Positions 26,828 to 36,297 of a stretch of DNA of 43,391 nucleotides are shown here, in pieces; the stretch's first letter is position 1; every line of letters starts with the position of its first letter. Origin of the DNA: Chloroflexota bacterium (GTDB lineage Bacteria; Chloroflexota; Anaerolineae; Anaerolineales; Anaerolineaceae); the NCBI GenBank assembly GCA_016838895.1, contig JAEKNU010000032.1, forward strand, positions 1-43,391. The letters run 5' to 3'. Below the pieces are notes generated by a model that had not been told where the DNA came from, did not search any database, and worked only from the letters and a program-made list of their open reading frames with translations. The position numbers and the translations under genes were made by a program.

Positions 26828-28045
26828 GTGAAAATATGGCATAAGATTACACATTATCCAAACCTCGGTTTACTTATTCTAACTTTTGTAGCTTTCATTG
26901 CTTTGGGAATGCCTGATGGATTACTTGGGGTTGCCTGGCCTTCAATCCGCAATAGTTTTTCTATCCCCCTTGATGCAATTGGCATGTTATTGCCAGCGAG
27001 TGTGGCTGGTTACCTGGCCTCAAGTTTTTTCAGCGGCCCCATCATATCACGATGGGGTATTGGAAAAGTGCTTGCTCTAAGTTGTGCCCTGACAGGCATT
27101 GCGCTAATTGGATACACTATCGTTCCGGCGTGGTGGATGATGGTTTTACTGGGTACACAGGCTGGTGTAGGTGCTGGTGCAATTGATGCTGGTTTAAACA
27201 CATACGTAGCCGCACACTTTGGTGAAGGCTTGATGCAATGGCTGCATGCCAGTTACGGTATCGGCGTTACCCTGGGTCCGATTATCATGACAATTGCATT
27301 ATCAACGTGGCATTCATGGCATATCGGGTACCGTACCGTAGGGGGTTTCCAAATCGCATTAGCTATTTGCTTTGTTTTTACACTATCCCTGTGGAATCAA
27401 AAAAAAGGTTCTACAGATGTAGATGAACCCAAGCGTTTAACAGATTACAAAACAAGCATGCGTGAAACACTGAAACAGCCCCAAGTATGGGTCGGAATGT
27501 TGTTGTTTTTTTTGTATGTCGGAGCTGAGGTTTCGCTCGGTACCTGGGCATATAGTCTATTGACTGAATCTCGTGGTATCGCTCCAACAGTAGCAGGATT
27601 GTTCGCTGGCAGCTATTGGGCAACATTTACAATTGGCCGCGTCTTAGCTGGATTATATGCGAAACGAATAGGAGTACATCTTTTAGTTCAAGCTAGTTTA
27701 ATATTAGCCTTGCTTGGCGCAATATTACTCATTTGGAATCCAACTGAATTTATAAATTTACTGGCAGTGGCCTTGATTGGATTCGCCATTGCCCCAATAT
27801 TCCCGGCCTTGATGTCGGGCACCAGTCAACGAGTTGGAGCTAACTTTGCAGCCAATACCATCGGTATGCAGATGGCTGCAACTGGCCTAGGGACTGCTGC
27901 AATTCCGAGTGTGCTAGGTGTGTTAGCCAGGCAATATTCATTGGAAGTTGTCCCTATCTGTTTGGTTTTGGTATTTTTATTATTGTTCGGTTTATATCAA
28001 ACATCAATGAATACAAAGAAAAATAATCAGGAAATAATAATATGA
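26828..28045 (+). CDS. MFS transporter, probable sugar permease
   Basis: A 405-aa protein from GTG 26828, preferred over TTG 26810 because AAAAGGA sits upstream of the GTG. Twelve membrane segments are predicted. Features include ALGMPDGLLGVAWPSIRNSF in the first helix region, a central cytoplasmic loop (about 190-215, charged, KKGSTDVDEPKR) and the repeated GRVLAGLYAKRIG motif of the second half. The overall pattern resembles FucP-like/putative sugar MFS proteins. It overlaps the beta-mannosidase gene by 4 nt (ATGA), so the two are translationally coupled. It may import mono- or disaccharides or export products. Substrate is inferred only from context. Confidence 0.87.
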   Translation: MKIWHKITHYPNLGLLILTFVAFIALGMPDGLLGVAWPSIRNSFSIPLDAIGMLLPASVAGYLASSFFSGPIISRWGIGKVLALSCALTGIALIGYTIVPAWWMMVLLGTQAGVGAGAIDAGLNTYVAAHFGEGLMQWLHASYGIGVTLGPIIMTIALSTWHSWHIGYRTVGGFQIALAICFVFTLSLWNQKKGSTDVDEPKRLTDYKTSMRETLKQPQVWVGMLLFFLYVGAEVSLGTWAYSLLTESRGIAPTVAGLFAGSYWATFTIGRVLAGLYAKRIGVHLLVQASLILALLGAILLIWNPTEFINLLAVALIGFAIAPIFPALMSGTSQRVGANFAANTIGMQMAATGLGTAAIPSVLGVLARQYSLEVVPICLVLVFLLLFGLYQTSMNTKKNNQEIII

Positions 28046-30519
28046 GAATACAATCATTGGCAGGTGCCTGGGAATTTCGCCAGGCAGCAACACAAGAATG
28101 GTCTCCTGCAACCGTCCCGGGTGGCGTACATACTGATTTATTGGCGTTAGACCGTATCCCCGATCCATTTGTCGGAGATAATGAAAAACACGTTCAATGG
28201 GTGGCTGAAACAGATTGGGAATATCGTTATCAATTTACAGTTAATTCGGAAGTTTTTAACCAGCCGCAAATTTGGTTGGTATGTGATGGATTGGATACAC
28301 TGGCAGAGATATGCTTGAATGGCTTAAAGTTGGGGCATTCCACAAATATGTTTCGTCAATTTCGTTGGGATGTGAAGCCATTACTCCAATCGGGGCAGAA
28401 TGAATTGTACGTTAAATTTGATTCCCCTGTAGGATTTATTAGCGAAAAACAGGCCATCCGCCAAATGCCTGGCGTTTCACATGCCATACCCGGTGGGCCT
28501 TATATACGAAAGGCACCCTGTCATTTTGGTTGGGATTGGGGGCCCAAACTACCTCCGATTGGTATCTGGAAAGATATTCGTCTGGAAGGTGGCGAAAAAG
28601 CGCGCATTGAAGATGTTCACCTTACTCAAATGCACAATGAAGGACAAGTTACGATCTCTGCAAAGGTTACGGTTGAGCGTTGGGAAACGACACCTTGCTC
28701 GGTAGAGATGCACATCAAGTCGCCCGATGGTGAGCTTTTTGAAACGGAGTTGATTATTCCTTCGGAAAGCGAAATCTTATTGCAAATTGTGATACCAAAT
28801 CCACAACTTTGGTGGCCGAATGGACATGGTAAGCACCCCCTTTACCAGGTCAGTATTGTCCTGCATAGTAATGGACAATCACTTGACCAGCGGGATTTCC
28901 AGCTTGGTTTGCGCACTATTGAACTTCGCCAGGAAGCGGATGAATGGGGACGATCCTTTACATTCATTGTTAATGGTCTGCCCATTTTTGTCAAAGGTTC
29001 AAACTGGATTCCTGCAGATTCATTCCCTACCCGTATTACGGATGATTATCTGGAAATGTTGATCAAAGCAGCGGCAGATACGCATCAGAATATGTTGCGC
29101 GTGTGGGGTGGCGGCTTTTACGAAGAAGAACGTTTCTACGATTTATGTGACCGTTACGGTGTACTTGTCTGGCAAGATTTCATCTTTTCCTGCAGCGTGT
29201 ATCCCTTAAATCAACCTGAGTTTCTTGAAAATATTCGCATTGAGATCATTGAAAATATACGTCGCCTTCGTCATCGTGCCAGTCTGGCTTTGTGGTGTGG
29301 TAACAACGAGATGGAATGGGGTTGGGTTGACTGGGGTTGGAAAGGATCAGAGCTTGAAGACATGAAAGCCGCTTATGATCAGTTTTTCCACCATACTTTG
29401 CCAACTTGGTGTGCTAGCGAAGATCCTGATCATGCGTATTGGCCTAGTTCGCCTTCCTCAGATACACCTTTCGAAGATCCCAATGGACAACAACAAGGCG
29501 ATGCCCATTACTGGGATGTATGGCACGGGCGAAAACCATTTACCGCTTACCGCGATCAATTTCCACGTTTCATGAGTGAATTTGGCTTCCAGGCATTACC
29601 ACCATTATCTACAATTCGCACATACGCTGATGAAGCAGACTGGAATATGACCTCATACATCATGGAACAGCATCAAAAGAACGATAGCGGTAATCAGCTT
29701 ATGGTAGCCCAAATGCTGGATACTTTCCGACTTCCTGAGCGTTTTGATTCATTGGTTTACCTCAGTTTGGTACTTCAAGCCGAAGGTATACGTTATGGTG
29801 TAGAACATTGGCGGCGGCATCCAAAACGTGTTTCTGGCATTCTATACTGGCAGTTGAACGATTGCTGGCCAGTTGCATCATGGTCAAGTCTCGATTATTT
29901 TGGCCGCTGGAAAGCATTGCACTATGCTGCTAAACGATTTTACGCTCCCCTATTATTGTCCATTGAAGATAAACAATCGGTTCAGGATGTTTACATCACC
30001 AATGATATGAGTAAAACCTGGGAAGGCACATTGCTGTGGTCTTTGGAAACATTAGCTGGAAAAGTTTTGAAATCAAACAAAGAACCAGTACATGCAAAAC
30101 CATATGATGTAACACCTGTTTGTCAGCTCGACTTTTCAAGCCAGATCAATGATGATAACCGCAGAGATTTGGTGTTTGTCGCTGAACTCATGCAAAATGA
30201 GCAAATTCAGACACGCCAAACATCATATTTCGTTCCCACCAAACATCTTAATTTGGTTGAGCCAGGTATATCAACAAAACTTTCTACTGATCAAGATCAG
30301 GTTCTCATTGAAATTAAATCTCTTTCATTGGCTCGTTTACTGGAGTGTTCGCTTGAAGGAATAGATGTTGTTTTCAGTGACAATTATTTTGATCTGCCTG
30401 CTGGGCGACCAGTTGTAATATCCATACCATTGCCCGCTGGTTGGACATTATCTCAAGTTCAAAAAGCACTTAGCATTCGTTCTGTATACAACTCGTATGC
30501 GCATGGCGCAGCGAATTAG
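28042..30519 (+). CDS. Beta-mannosidase, GH2
   Basis: An 825-aa cytoplasmic exo-acting GH2 enzyme that removes terminal beta-D-mannose. The N-terminal galactose-binding-like domain starts LAGAWEFRQ and includes VPGGVHTDLLALDRIPDPFVGDNE, diagnostic for mannosidase rather than galactosidase. An immunoglobulin-like domain (about 185-300) precedes the catalytic barrel (about 310-640). Acid/base is E423 in LWCGNNEMEWGW and nucleophile is E513 in FMSEFGFQALP. A beta-sandwich ends the protein. There is no signal peptide and family length is normal. It sits between two MFS transporters and directly before a GH3 beta-glucosidase, with a family-5 importer upstream. This supports intracellular depolymerisation of manno- or gluco-manno-oligosaccharides. 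Confidence 0.95.
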   Translation: MRIQSLAGAWEFRQAATQEWSPATVPGGVHTDLLALDRIPDPFVGDNEKHVQWVAETDWEYRYQFTVNSEVFNQPQIWLVCDGLDTLAEICLNGLKLGHSTNMFRQFRWDVKPLLQSGQNELYVKFDSPVGFISEKQAIRQMPGVSHAIPGGPYIRKAPCHFGWDWGPKLPPIGIWKDIRLEGGEKARIEDVHLTQMHNEGQVTISAKVTVERWETTPCSVEMHIKSPDGELFETELIIPSESEILLQIVIPNPQLWWPNGHGKHPLYQVSIVLHSNGQSLDQRDFQLGLRTIELRQEADEWGRSFTFIVNGLPIFVKGSNWIPADSFPTRITDDYLEMLIKAAADTHQNMLRVWGGGFYEEERFYDLCDRYGVLVWQDFIFSCSVYPLNQPEFLENIRIEIIENIRRLRHRASLALWCGNNEMEWGWVDWGWKGSELEDMKAAYDQFFHHTLPTWCASEDPDHAYWPSSPSSDTPFEDPNGQQQGDAHYWDVWHGRKPFTAYRDQFPRFMSEFGFQALPPLSTIRTYADEADWNMTSYIMEQHQKNDSGNQLMVAQMLDTFRLPERFDSLVYLSLVLQAEGIRYGVEHWRRHPKRVSGILYWQLNDCWPVASWSSLDYFGRWKALHYAAKRFYAPLLLSIEDKQSVQDVYITNDMSKTWEGTLLWSLETLAGKVLKSNKEPVHAKPYDVTPVCQLDFSSQINDDNRRDLVFVAELMQNEQIQTRQTSYFVPTKHLNLVEPGISTKLSTDQDQVLIEIKSLSLARLLECSLEGIDVVFSDNYFDLPAGRPVVISIPLPAGWTLSQVQKALSIRSVYNSYAHGAAN

Positions 30520-30545
30520 TGATTATGTTATTCAAGGAGCAAACC

Positions 30546-32834
30546 ATGTCAGAAAATATCCAAGCCATTGTCAATAAAATGACGCTTGAAGAAAAGGCTG
30601 CATTATGCACCGGAGCCAGCGCATGGACAACCACCCCTGTTGAAAGGCTGGGCATACCAGAAATAGTTGTCTCTGACGGACCACACGGTGTTCGGCGTGT
30701 TGCTGATGTTAATTCAATGAATATGAATAGTCGCCCTGCCACCTGCTTTCCCACAGCATCTTGTTTAGCATCCACCTGGGATACGGATCTCTTACATACC
30801 ATGGGCGAGGCTCTGGCTGAAGAAGCTATTGCATTAAATGTAGATGTACTTCTCGGACCTGGCGTAAATATGAAACGGTCCCCACTTGGAGGAAGGAATT
30901 TTGAATATTTCTCCGAGGATCCATATTTAGCCGGCGAATTAGCTGTAGGATTAATTAATGGTATTCAAAGTAAAGGTGTCGGCACATCATTAAAGCATTA
31001 TGCTGCCAACAATCAGGAATTTCATCGCCTATCAATCAGTGTGGAAGTGGATGAACGCACTTTGCATGAAACCTACCTGGCTGCATTTGAAAAAGCCGTA
31101 AAAGTCGCCAAACCCTGGACAGTAATGTGCGCATATAACAAAGTAAATGGAGATTACTGTTCTGAACATCACAAATTACTAACCGAGATTCTTAAAAACG
31201 ATTGGAAATATGAAGGTTTCGTCGTTTCTGATTGGGGGGCTGTACACGAGCGAGTGACTTCATTAGTCGCCGGATTAGATTTGGAGATGCCAGGACCACA
31301 AGAACGCAGAGTAAAAGCAGTAGCTGATGCAGTACGCAATGGTACGCTGGATGAATCCATTTTAGATGACTCAGTAGGACGAATTTTAGGTATTGTTTTC
31401 AAAGCAAAAAAGACACCCAAAACCGGTAGTTTTGACGCAGCACAGCATCATATATTAGCTGAAAAGATTGCTTCCGAGGGAATGGTCTTACTGAAAAATA
31501 ATGGTGTATTGCCATTAAAAGATATTCAGCAAATCGCTGTCATTGGACAATCGGCAATGCATCCATATTATCAAGGTGGCGGAAGTTCACATATCAATGC
31601 TACACAGGTGGATATCCCCTTCAAAGAATTACAGAGTCGCTCTGAAAATGTTGAACTAGCCTATGTTGAAGGGTATGCAAATGATGATTCATTCCATCAG
31701 GAATTGATTGATGAAGCGGTAAAAACAGCTTCAGAAGCGGATGCCGCGATCCTATATATCGCTCCCCCACCTTCCTGGGAGTCTGAGGGGTATGATCGGC
31801 AATCTCTTGATCTTCCCAAGCAGCATATTACATTAATTAAATCTGTTACCAAAGTACAGCCCAATACTGTAGTTGTGCTCAATAATGGTGCTCCGGTTGG
31901 TGTTGGTGATTGGATCGATGATGTAGCCGCAGTCCTTGAATCCTGGATGATGGGACAGGCTGGTAGTGCCGCGATCGCGGATATTCTATATGGTAGAATT
32001 AATCCAAGTGGAAAACTGGCCGAAACTATCCCGCATCGTATTGAGGATACGCCACCATTCCTGAATTGGCCAGGTGAAACTGGTAAAGTGTTTTATGGTG
32101 AAAGAATGTTCATTGGCTACAGATATTATGAAGCCAAGAGCATTGACGTGCAGTATCCATTTGGGTATGGCTTGAGCTATACAAGTTTTCAATACAGTAA
32201 TCCGCGTTTATCTTCAACATCCTTTAAAGATAAGGATGGGCTGACAGTTAGTGTGGACATTACCAACACAGGATCACTGGCCGGGAAGGAGATTATTCAA
32301 ATCTACGTCCATGATCACGAATCTACTTTGATCCGCCCGGAAAAAGAATTGAAGGGATTCGCCAAAGTTGACCTACAACCAGGTGAAACCAAAACTGTAG
32401 ATATTCATCTTGATTTCAGAGCCTTTGCATTTTATCATCCAATATATAAGGATTGGATAACCGAAAATGGTGCATATGATATCCTCATCGCAGCTTCTTC
32501 AATTGACATCCGTCATACATTGACAGCAAATCTGGAATGTACCCTCCATTTACCTTGTATTCTGGATAAAGAATCTACGATCAGAGAATGGATGGATGAT
32601 CCTCGTGGAAAAATCATCATGACACCAATGTTCGAGCAAATCCAAAATCAGGCACGAAGAACATTTGCTTCGGATGAATCAGAGGATAATGGCAATAACA
32701 TCGGCATGGACGTCATGGATATGTTTACCGATATGCCATTGCTCAGCGTATTTGCCTTCCAACAATCTGCGCTTACCATGCCAGCGGAAGAAATGCTGGA
32801 TAGTTTACTGAATCAATTGCATAACCTTGAGTAA
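30546..32834 (+). CDS. Beta-glucosidase-type glycoside hydrolase, GH3
   Basis: A 762-aa GH3 enzyme starting at ATG 30546, where AAGGAG lies 6 nt upstream (the frame is open from GTG 30519). The N-terminal barrel has SDGPHGVR, GPGVNMKRSPLGGRNFEYFSEDP and the nucleophile D229 in VVSDWGAVHER. The second domain carries EGMVLLKNNGVLPL and the probable acid/base E414 in SWESEGYDRQS. A fibronectin-III-like domain follows PFGYGLSYTSF. A C-terminal helical tail of about 60 residues (about 700-762) is present. No signal peptide, so cytoplasmic. It most likely removes terminal beta-glucose from imported gluco-oligosaccharides; beta-xylosidase activity is possible within GH3. It is the last glycosidase before a structured terminator. 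Confidence 0.94.
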   Translation: MSENIQAIVNKMTLEEKAALCTGASAWTTTPVERLGIPEIVVSDGPHGVRRVADVNSMNMNSRPATCFPTASCLASTWDTDLLHTMGEALAEEAIALNVDVLLGPGVNMKRSPLGGRNFEYFSEDPYLAGELAVGLINGIQSKGVGTSLKHYAANNQEFHRLSISVEVDERTLHETYLAAFEKAVKVAKPWTVMCAYNKVNGDYCSEHHKLLTEILKNDWKYEGFVVSDWGAVHERVTSLVAGLDLEMPGPQERRVKAVADAVRNGTLDESILDDSVGRILGIVFKAKKTPKTGSFDAAQHHILAEKIASEGMVLLKNNGVLPLKDIQQIAVIGQSAMHPYYQGGGSSHINATQVDIPFKELQSRSENVELAYVEGYANDDSFHQELIDEAVKTASEADAAILYIAPPPSWESEGYDRQSLDLPKQHITLIKSVTKVQPNTVVVLNNGAPVGVGDWIDDVAAVLESWMMGQAGSAAIADILYGRINPSGKLAETIPHRIEDTPPFLNWPGETGKVFYGERMFIGYRYYEAKSIDVQYPFGYGLSYTSFQYSNPRLSSTSFKDKDGLTVSVDITNTGSLAGKEIIQIYVHDHESTLIRPEKELKGFAKVDLQPGETKTVDIHLDFRAFAFYHPIYKDWITENGAYDILIAASSIDIRHTLTANLECTLHLPCILDKESTIREWMDDPRGKIIMTPMFEQIQNQARRTFASDESEDNGNNIGMDVMDMFTDMPLLSVFAFQQSALTMPAEEMLDSLLNQLHNLE

Positions 32835-32844
32835 CAATACTGCG

Positions 32845-32938
32845 GCCGGGGTTGACCAGAAATAAACAATGCGTTTGTTTGTTTTCTGAATGAAGTGGTC
32901 TCTCATCTCCTTAGTTCTAGGTCACCCCGGCATTTTTT
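32845..32938 (+). terminator. Branched terminator-like RNA structure after the GH3 gene
   Basis: GCCGGGGT-T-GACC (32845-32857) pairs with GGTC-ACCCCGGC (32920-32931), 12 pairs with one bulged T, followed by ATTTTTT. The 62-nt loop contains a second hairpin, CAGAAA-T-AAACAA / TTGTTT-GT-TTTCTG (32857-32888). It probably ends the importer/GH2/GH3 transcript. Its size and branching also fit a small RNA or processed 3'-UTR element. Confidence 0.65.
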
Positions 32939-33069
32939 CTCATAACAGAATTAGATCCAATTGTTATAATAAATCCATCACATTTTTCCAACAACCATAT
33001 GTGTATCTCACGATATGAATTCACGTATGGATATCCAATGAAACACACACTGTATCCAAAGAAAATGAA

Positions 33070-34356
33070 ATGACATCTTCTACACCGATAGTAAATACAA
33101 ATTATTACCTGAATTCCACAACTGAGCATAACAATCGTTACAAGTGGTATATTCTGGCATTATCTATTCTGACGAATATGTTCGTTGTGGCCATGCCTAC
33201 AATGGGCATGTCTGTACTTTCAAAAGAGATATCTATCTCGTTGAATCTCAGTATTACCCAGATCGGCGTAGTATGGGGAATCGGCACACTACCAGGCATT
33301 CTTTCTGCATTGTTTGGTGGCGCCTTAGGAGACAAAGTTGGCCCCAAGAAAATATTAGTGCTTACCAGTTTATTGGGTGGGCTAATAGGTGCTTCCCGTG
33401 GATTGGCTGATAGTTACACAATGATGGTGATCATCGTCTTGCTATTCGGTATTATTGCGCCTGTAGTAACCATGAATACCATCAAAATGGTTGGTCAATG
33501 GTTTCCTTCACAACAGCTTGGCCTTGCCAATGGCATGATATCTATGGGCATGGCACTGGGATTTTTCCTTGGGTCATTATTAAGTGCAACGACTTTGTCC
33601 CCTCTGCTGGGGGGGTGGCAGAATGTATTGATTTTGTACGGTTTATCAGGCGCTATGTTTTCCATTCCTTGGTTCTTCAGCAAAGCAATTTCTCAATCGG
33701 GACATTCTGAAATCGAAAATCCTTCCATGCGCCTGGTTATTTCACATGTCATTAAACAAAAGGATATTTGGCCCTTGGGGTTAACGCTGCTTGGCATTGG
33801 TGGTTGTATTCAGGGTATTCTAGGATATACCCCGCTATACTTACGTAATCTGGGTTGGGAACCCATCGCCGCTGATGGTACGCTGTCTGCTTTTCATACG
33901 ATTAGTCTCATTTTTGTTTTGCCAGTTGCCTTTTGGTCAAGTAAGCTGGGCATTCAAAAAAAGTTTTTATTCATTAGTGGATTATTAGTAGTAACTGGTG
34001 CTGGACTATTATCTTTTGTTCAAGGCCCCTGGGTTTGGGTAGCTATGCTATTGACCGGCTCTGTGCGGGATGCCTTTATGGCAATTTACATGACATTTGT
34101 AATCTCACTAAAAAAAATTGGGCCTAAATATGCCGGTACCGCTATTGGTTTATCCATGGCAATCAGCGGCATTGGTAACGCTTTCGCTCCCCCGTTAGGA
34201 AATAGTTTGGCAGTGCTTCGACCAGGTGCGCCTTATTTATTATGGAGCGTCCTGGCAGTATTTGGGCTATGCTGTTTATTATTCGTAAAACAACCTGTCA
34301 ATGTTCCTGATCCAATACAAAACCTACCATCATCTAACAACCAGATCGCCAACTAA
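33070..34356 (+). CDS. MFS transporter
   Basis: A 428-aa membrane protein with about twelve membrane segments. The second-helix region shows the MFS loop GALGDKVGPKKILVLTSLLGGLIGASRG. NGMISMGMALGFFLGSLLSATTL belongs to the fifth-helix region, and a central loop separates the two halves. It resembles the nitrate/sugar-phosphate/CynX-like MFS groups, and I cannot assign the substrate. It is downstream of the GH3 gene but separated by a strong terminator-like structure, so it probably has its own promoter. The stop codon overlaps the convergent response-regulator stop by 3 nt. The Shine-Dalgarno is weak. Confidence 0.87.
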   Translation: MTSSTPIVNTNYYLNSTTEHNNRYKWYILALSILTNMFVVAMPTMGMSVLSKEISISLNLSITQIGVVWGIGTLPGILSALFGGALGDKVGPKKILVLTSLLGGLIGASRGLADSYTMMVIIVLLFGIIAPVVTMNTIKMVGQWFPSQQLGLANGMISMGMALGFFLGSLLSATTLSPLLGGWQNVLILYGLSGAMFSIPWFFSKAISQSGHSEIENPSMRLVISHVIKQKDIWPLGLTLLGIGGCIQGILGYTPLYLRNLGWEPIAADGTLSAFHTISLIFVLPVAFWSSKLGIQKKFLFISGLLVVTGAGLLSFVQGPWVWVAMLLTGSVRDAFMAIYMTFVISLKKIGPKYAGTAIGLSMAISGIGNAFAPPLGNSLAVLRPGAPYLLWSVLAVFGLCCLLFVKQPVNVPDPIQNLPSSNNQIAN

Positions 34357-35012
34357 TCGACAAAGCCTAATTTCTTCCCTCGCAATGCTGCCTGTGTACG
34401 ATCCGTAACACCCAATTTATTTAAGATCTGGCTAACATAATTCTTTACAGTACCTTCTGCCAAATGCAAATGAGATGCGATGCGTTTGTTGCTTTTTCCC
34501 TGGGCTAAAAGTTTGAGAATTTCAATTTCACGATCAGATAATGGATCCATCAAACCATCATTCATCTGCCGTGCAGCAGGTTCCAGCCGGGCAAACTCGG
34601 CAATAACTTTGCGAGCCACTGAAGGTTCAATTAATGCACCGCCAGCGGCTACCTTGCGAATAGCCTGCGCTAGTTCTTCCCCTGAAATATCTTTTAGTAA
34701 ATAGCCAAGCGCCCCAGCTCTTAATCCTTCAAAAATATAGGCATCATCATCAAAAGTTGTCAATATAATCACACTTGCCTCTGGCCAACGCTCAAGGATT
34801 CTACGAGTAGCTTCCACACCATCCATGCCCGGCATACGGATATCCATCAACACCACATCAGGTGAATGCTGTTCATAAGCCTCTAGTCCAGCTTGCCCAT
34901 CTTCAGCCTCTGCAATAACTTTTATATCACCTTCAAGTTCCAATAATGTAGAAAGTCCATTGCGCATCAAACGTTGATCATCAACTAAAAGCACACTTAT
35001 AAATTCACTCAT
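34353..35012 (-). CDS. NarL/FixJ family response regulator
   Basis: A 219-aa two-component response regulator. The receiver domain (about 5-120) has the acidic pair D11/D12, phospho-acceptor D57 in VVLMDIRMPGMDG, T84/T85 in IILTTF and K106 in YLLKD. The C-terminal LuxR helix-turn-helix (about 155-213) reads LSDREIEILKLLAQGKSNKRIA...EGTVKNYVSQILNKLGV. It overlaps the end of the kinase gene by 8 nt. In this arrangement the regulator usually controls its own exporter operon, as in LiaR/DesR-type modules. Family is certain and target genes are inferred. Confidence 0.95.
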   Translation of the reverse strand: MSEFISVLLVDDQRLMRNGLSTLLELEGDIKVIAEAEDGQAGLEAYEQHSPDVVLMDIRMPGMDGVEATRRILERWPEASVIILTTFDDDAYIFEGLRAGALGYLLKDISGEELAQAIRKVAAGGALIEPSVARKVIAEFARLEPAARQMNDGLMDPLSDREIEILKLLAQGKSNKRIASHLHLAEGTVKNYVSQILNKLGVTDRTQAALRGKKLGFVD

Positions 35013-36195
35013 TCTTGACCTCTATGGTGATTGGTAATGCTATACGCAATTTAACGCCCTCACCTGGCTTGGACACAATATCAAGTTCACCATTAAGCTG
35101 TAACACTCGTTCCTGTAAACCGCGCAATCCAAAGCCTGTCTTGGCATCTGTTTCGGCAAAGCCAACACCATCATCATGAATCAGTAATACAATCTGATTT
35201 TGTTCGTATTCAATATTAATCCATACGTTTTTCGCTTGCGCATAACGCTGTACATTCGTCAGCGCTTCCTGCACCGCACGATACAGGGTCAAACGGTGCG
35301 TATTGGGTAAATCAAACTCAATCTCCGGGCAGGTCAAATGGACATGCAAATCAGTGGCATTTTCAAATGCTTCTGTTAATCTAGGCAATGCATGGCTCAA
35401 TGCAATATCCGTTTGCAGTGGTTCTCGCAATGTGGCCACGGTTCTGCGTAACTCACGTAATGCTTCTCGTACTTCCTCCCGAACCGTACTCACCATCCCG
35501 GTTGCTCTAGTCGGCTCAACAGGAATCAAACGCTGTGCACCCTCAAGCGTTACTGCAGCTACGGTCAGACGATGCCCAAGCGTGTCGTGCATTTCACGGG
35601 ATAATCGATTACGCTCTTCAGAAACAGCTAATTCTTCCACTTGTGCAGCATATTCCTGTAATTGCTGATGAGCCAGTTGTAACGCAACTAATAAGGTCTG
35701 GCTCTCTTTGCGTGCTTGCTCGGCCACGGTGAGTGTTGTCGCAAAAGCAGCAAAAAACCAATATCCGGCAGAAAATGGTAGGACAGAGAGAAAACCTTCC
35801 AATGAGCCCTCAAAAACGACGAATATGATTGCGGTAAACAATGTAAATAATCCTACCCATATATACCCGATTTTTTGTTGAAAAATCATCATCGCATGAG
35901 AACTTAGTATAAAAAATAAGATCGGAAAAACACTCCATGTGGGCTGCATGGTCATTAAGCCGCAAACCAGCACCGATTGCACAATCAAATAAAGATGTTT
36001 TTGCCAATTCGGAGATTCCATTTTGGGGCTAATTCCGAATAGGACCGCAAACAACACCAACAATACTAAACCTATCAGACGTTGAATCTCAGATTCCAAA
36101 ACAAACATACCCAATAGTCCCACCGCAAAAATGGTGGCATAGCTAATAAAATATGGGCTGGTAATCATACGCATAAGACGATTTTCGGATTTCAT
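35005..36195 (-). CDS. Sensor histidine kinase, HPK7 / HisKA_3 type
   Basis: A 396-aa membrane kinase. ATG 36195 is preferred over the TTG at 36246 on family fit; neither start has a strong ribosome-binding site. Residues about 12-150 hold roughly five membrane segments with no large external loop, suggesting sensing in or near the membrane. A coiled-coil (about 158-195) leads to the HisKA_3 phospho-acceptor H203 in EERNRLSREMHDTLGHRL. The HATPase domain includes QEALTNVQRYAQAKNV (N box), HDDGVGF (G1) and GFGLRGLQERV. It partners the overlapping response regulator and follows two ABC-2 exporter genes in one minus-strand operon. This resembles antibiotic or envelope-stress sensing modules. Confidence 0.93.
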   Translation of the reverse strand: MKSENRLMRMITSPYFISYATIFAVGLLGMFVLESEIQRLIGLVLLVLFAVLFGISPKMESPNWQKHLYLIVQSVLVCGLMTMQPTWSVFPILFFILSSHAMMIFQQKIGYIWVGLFTLFTAIIFVVFEGSLEGFLSVLPFSAGYWFFAAFATTLTVAEQARKESQTLLVALQLAHQQLQEYAAQVEELAVSEERNRLSREMHDTLGHRLTVAAVTLEGAQRLIPVEPTRATGMVSTVREEVREALRELRRTVATLREPLQTDIALSHALPRLTEAFENATDLHVHLTCPEIEFDLPNTHRLTLYRAVQEALTNVQRYAQAKNVWINIEYEQNQIVLLIHDDGVGFAETDAKTGFGLRGLQERVLQLNGELDIVSKPGEGVKLRIALPITIEVKNE

Positions 36196-36257
36196 ATCAA
36201 GATTGTATCCATTTTTATCCAGATTCTCAAATAGATTCCAGGACAAAGAAGTAAAAC

Positions 36258-36291
36258 TTCCCCGGCAGATAGATTTGTCATCTCCGGGGAA
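36258..36291 (-). terminator. Hairpin between ABC-2 permease and kinase genes
   Basis: TTCCCCGG (36258-36265) pairs with CCGGGGAA (36284-36291) in the 100-nt gap downstream of the permease stop. On the minus strand GTTTTAC follows the stem. It is probably a partial terminator that lowers kinase/regulator expression relative to the transporter. Confidence 0.55.
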
Positions 36292-36297
36292 AACAAT

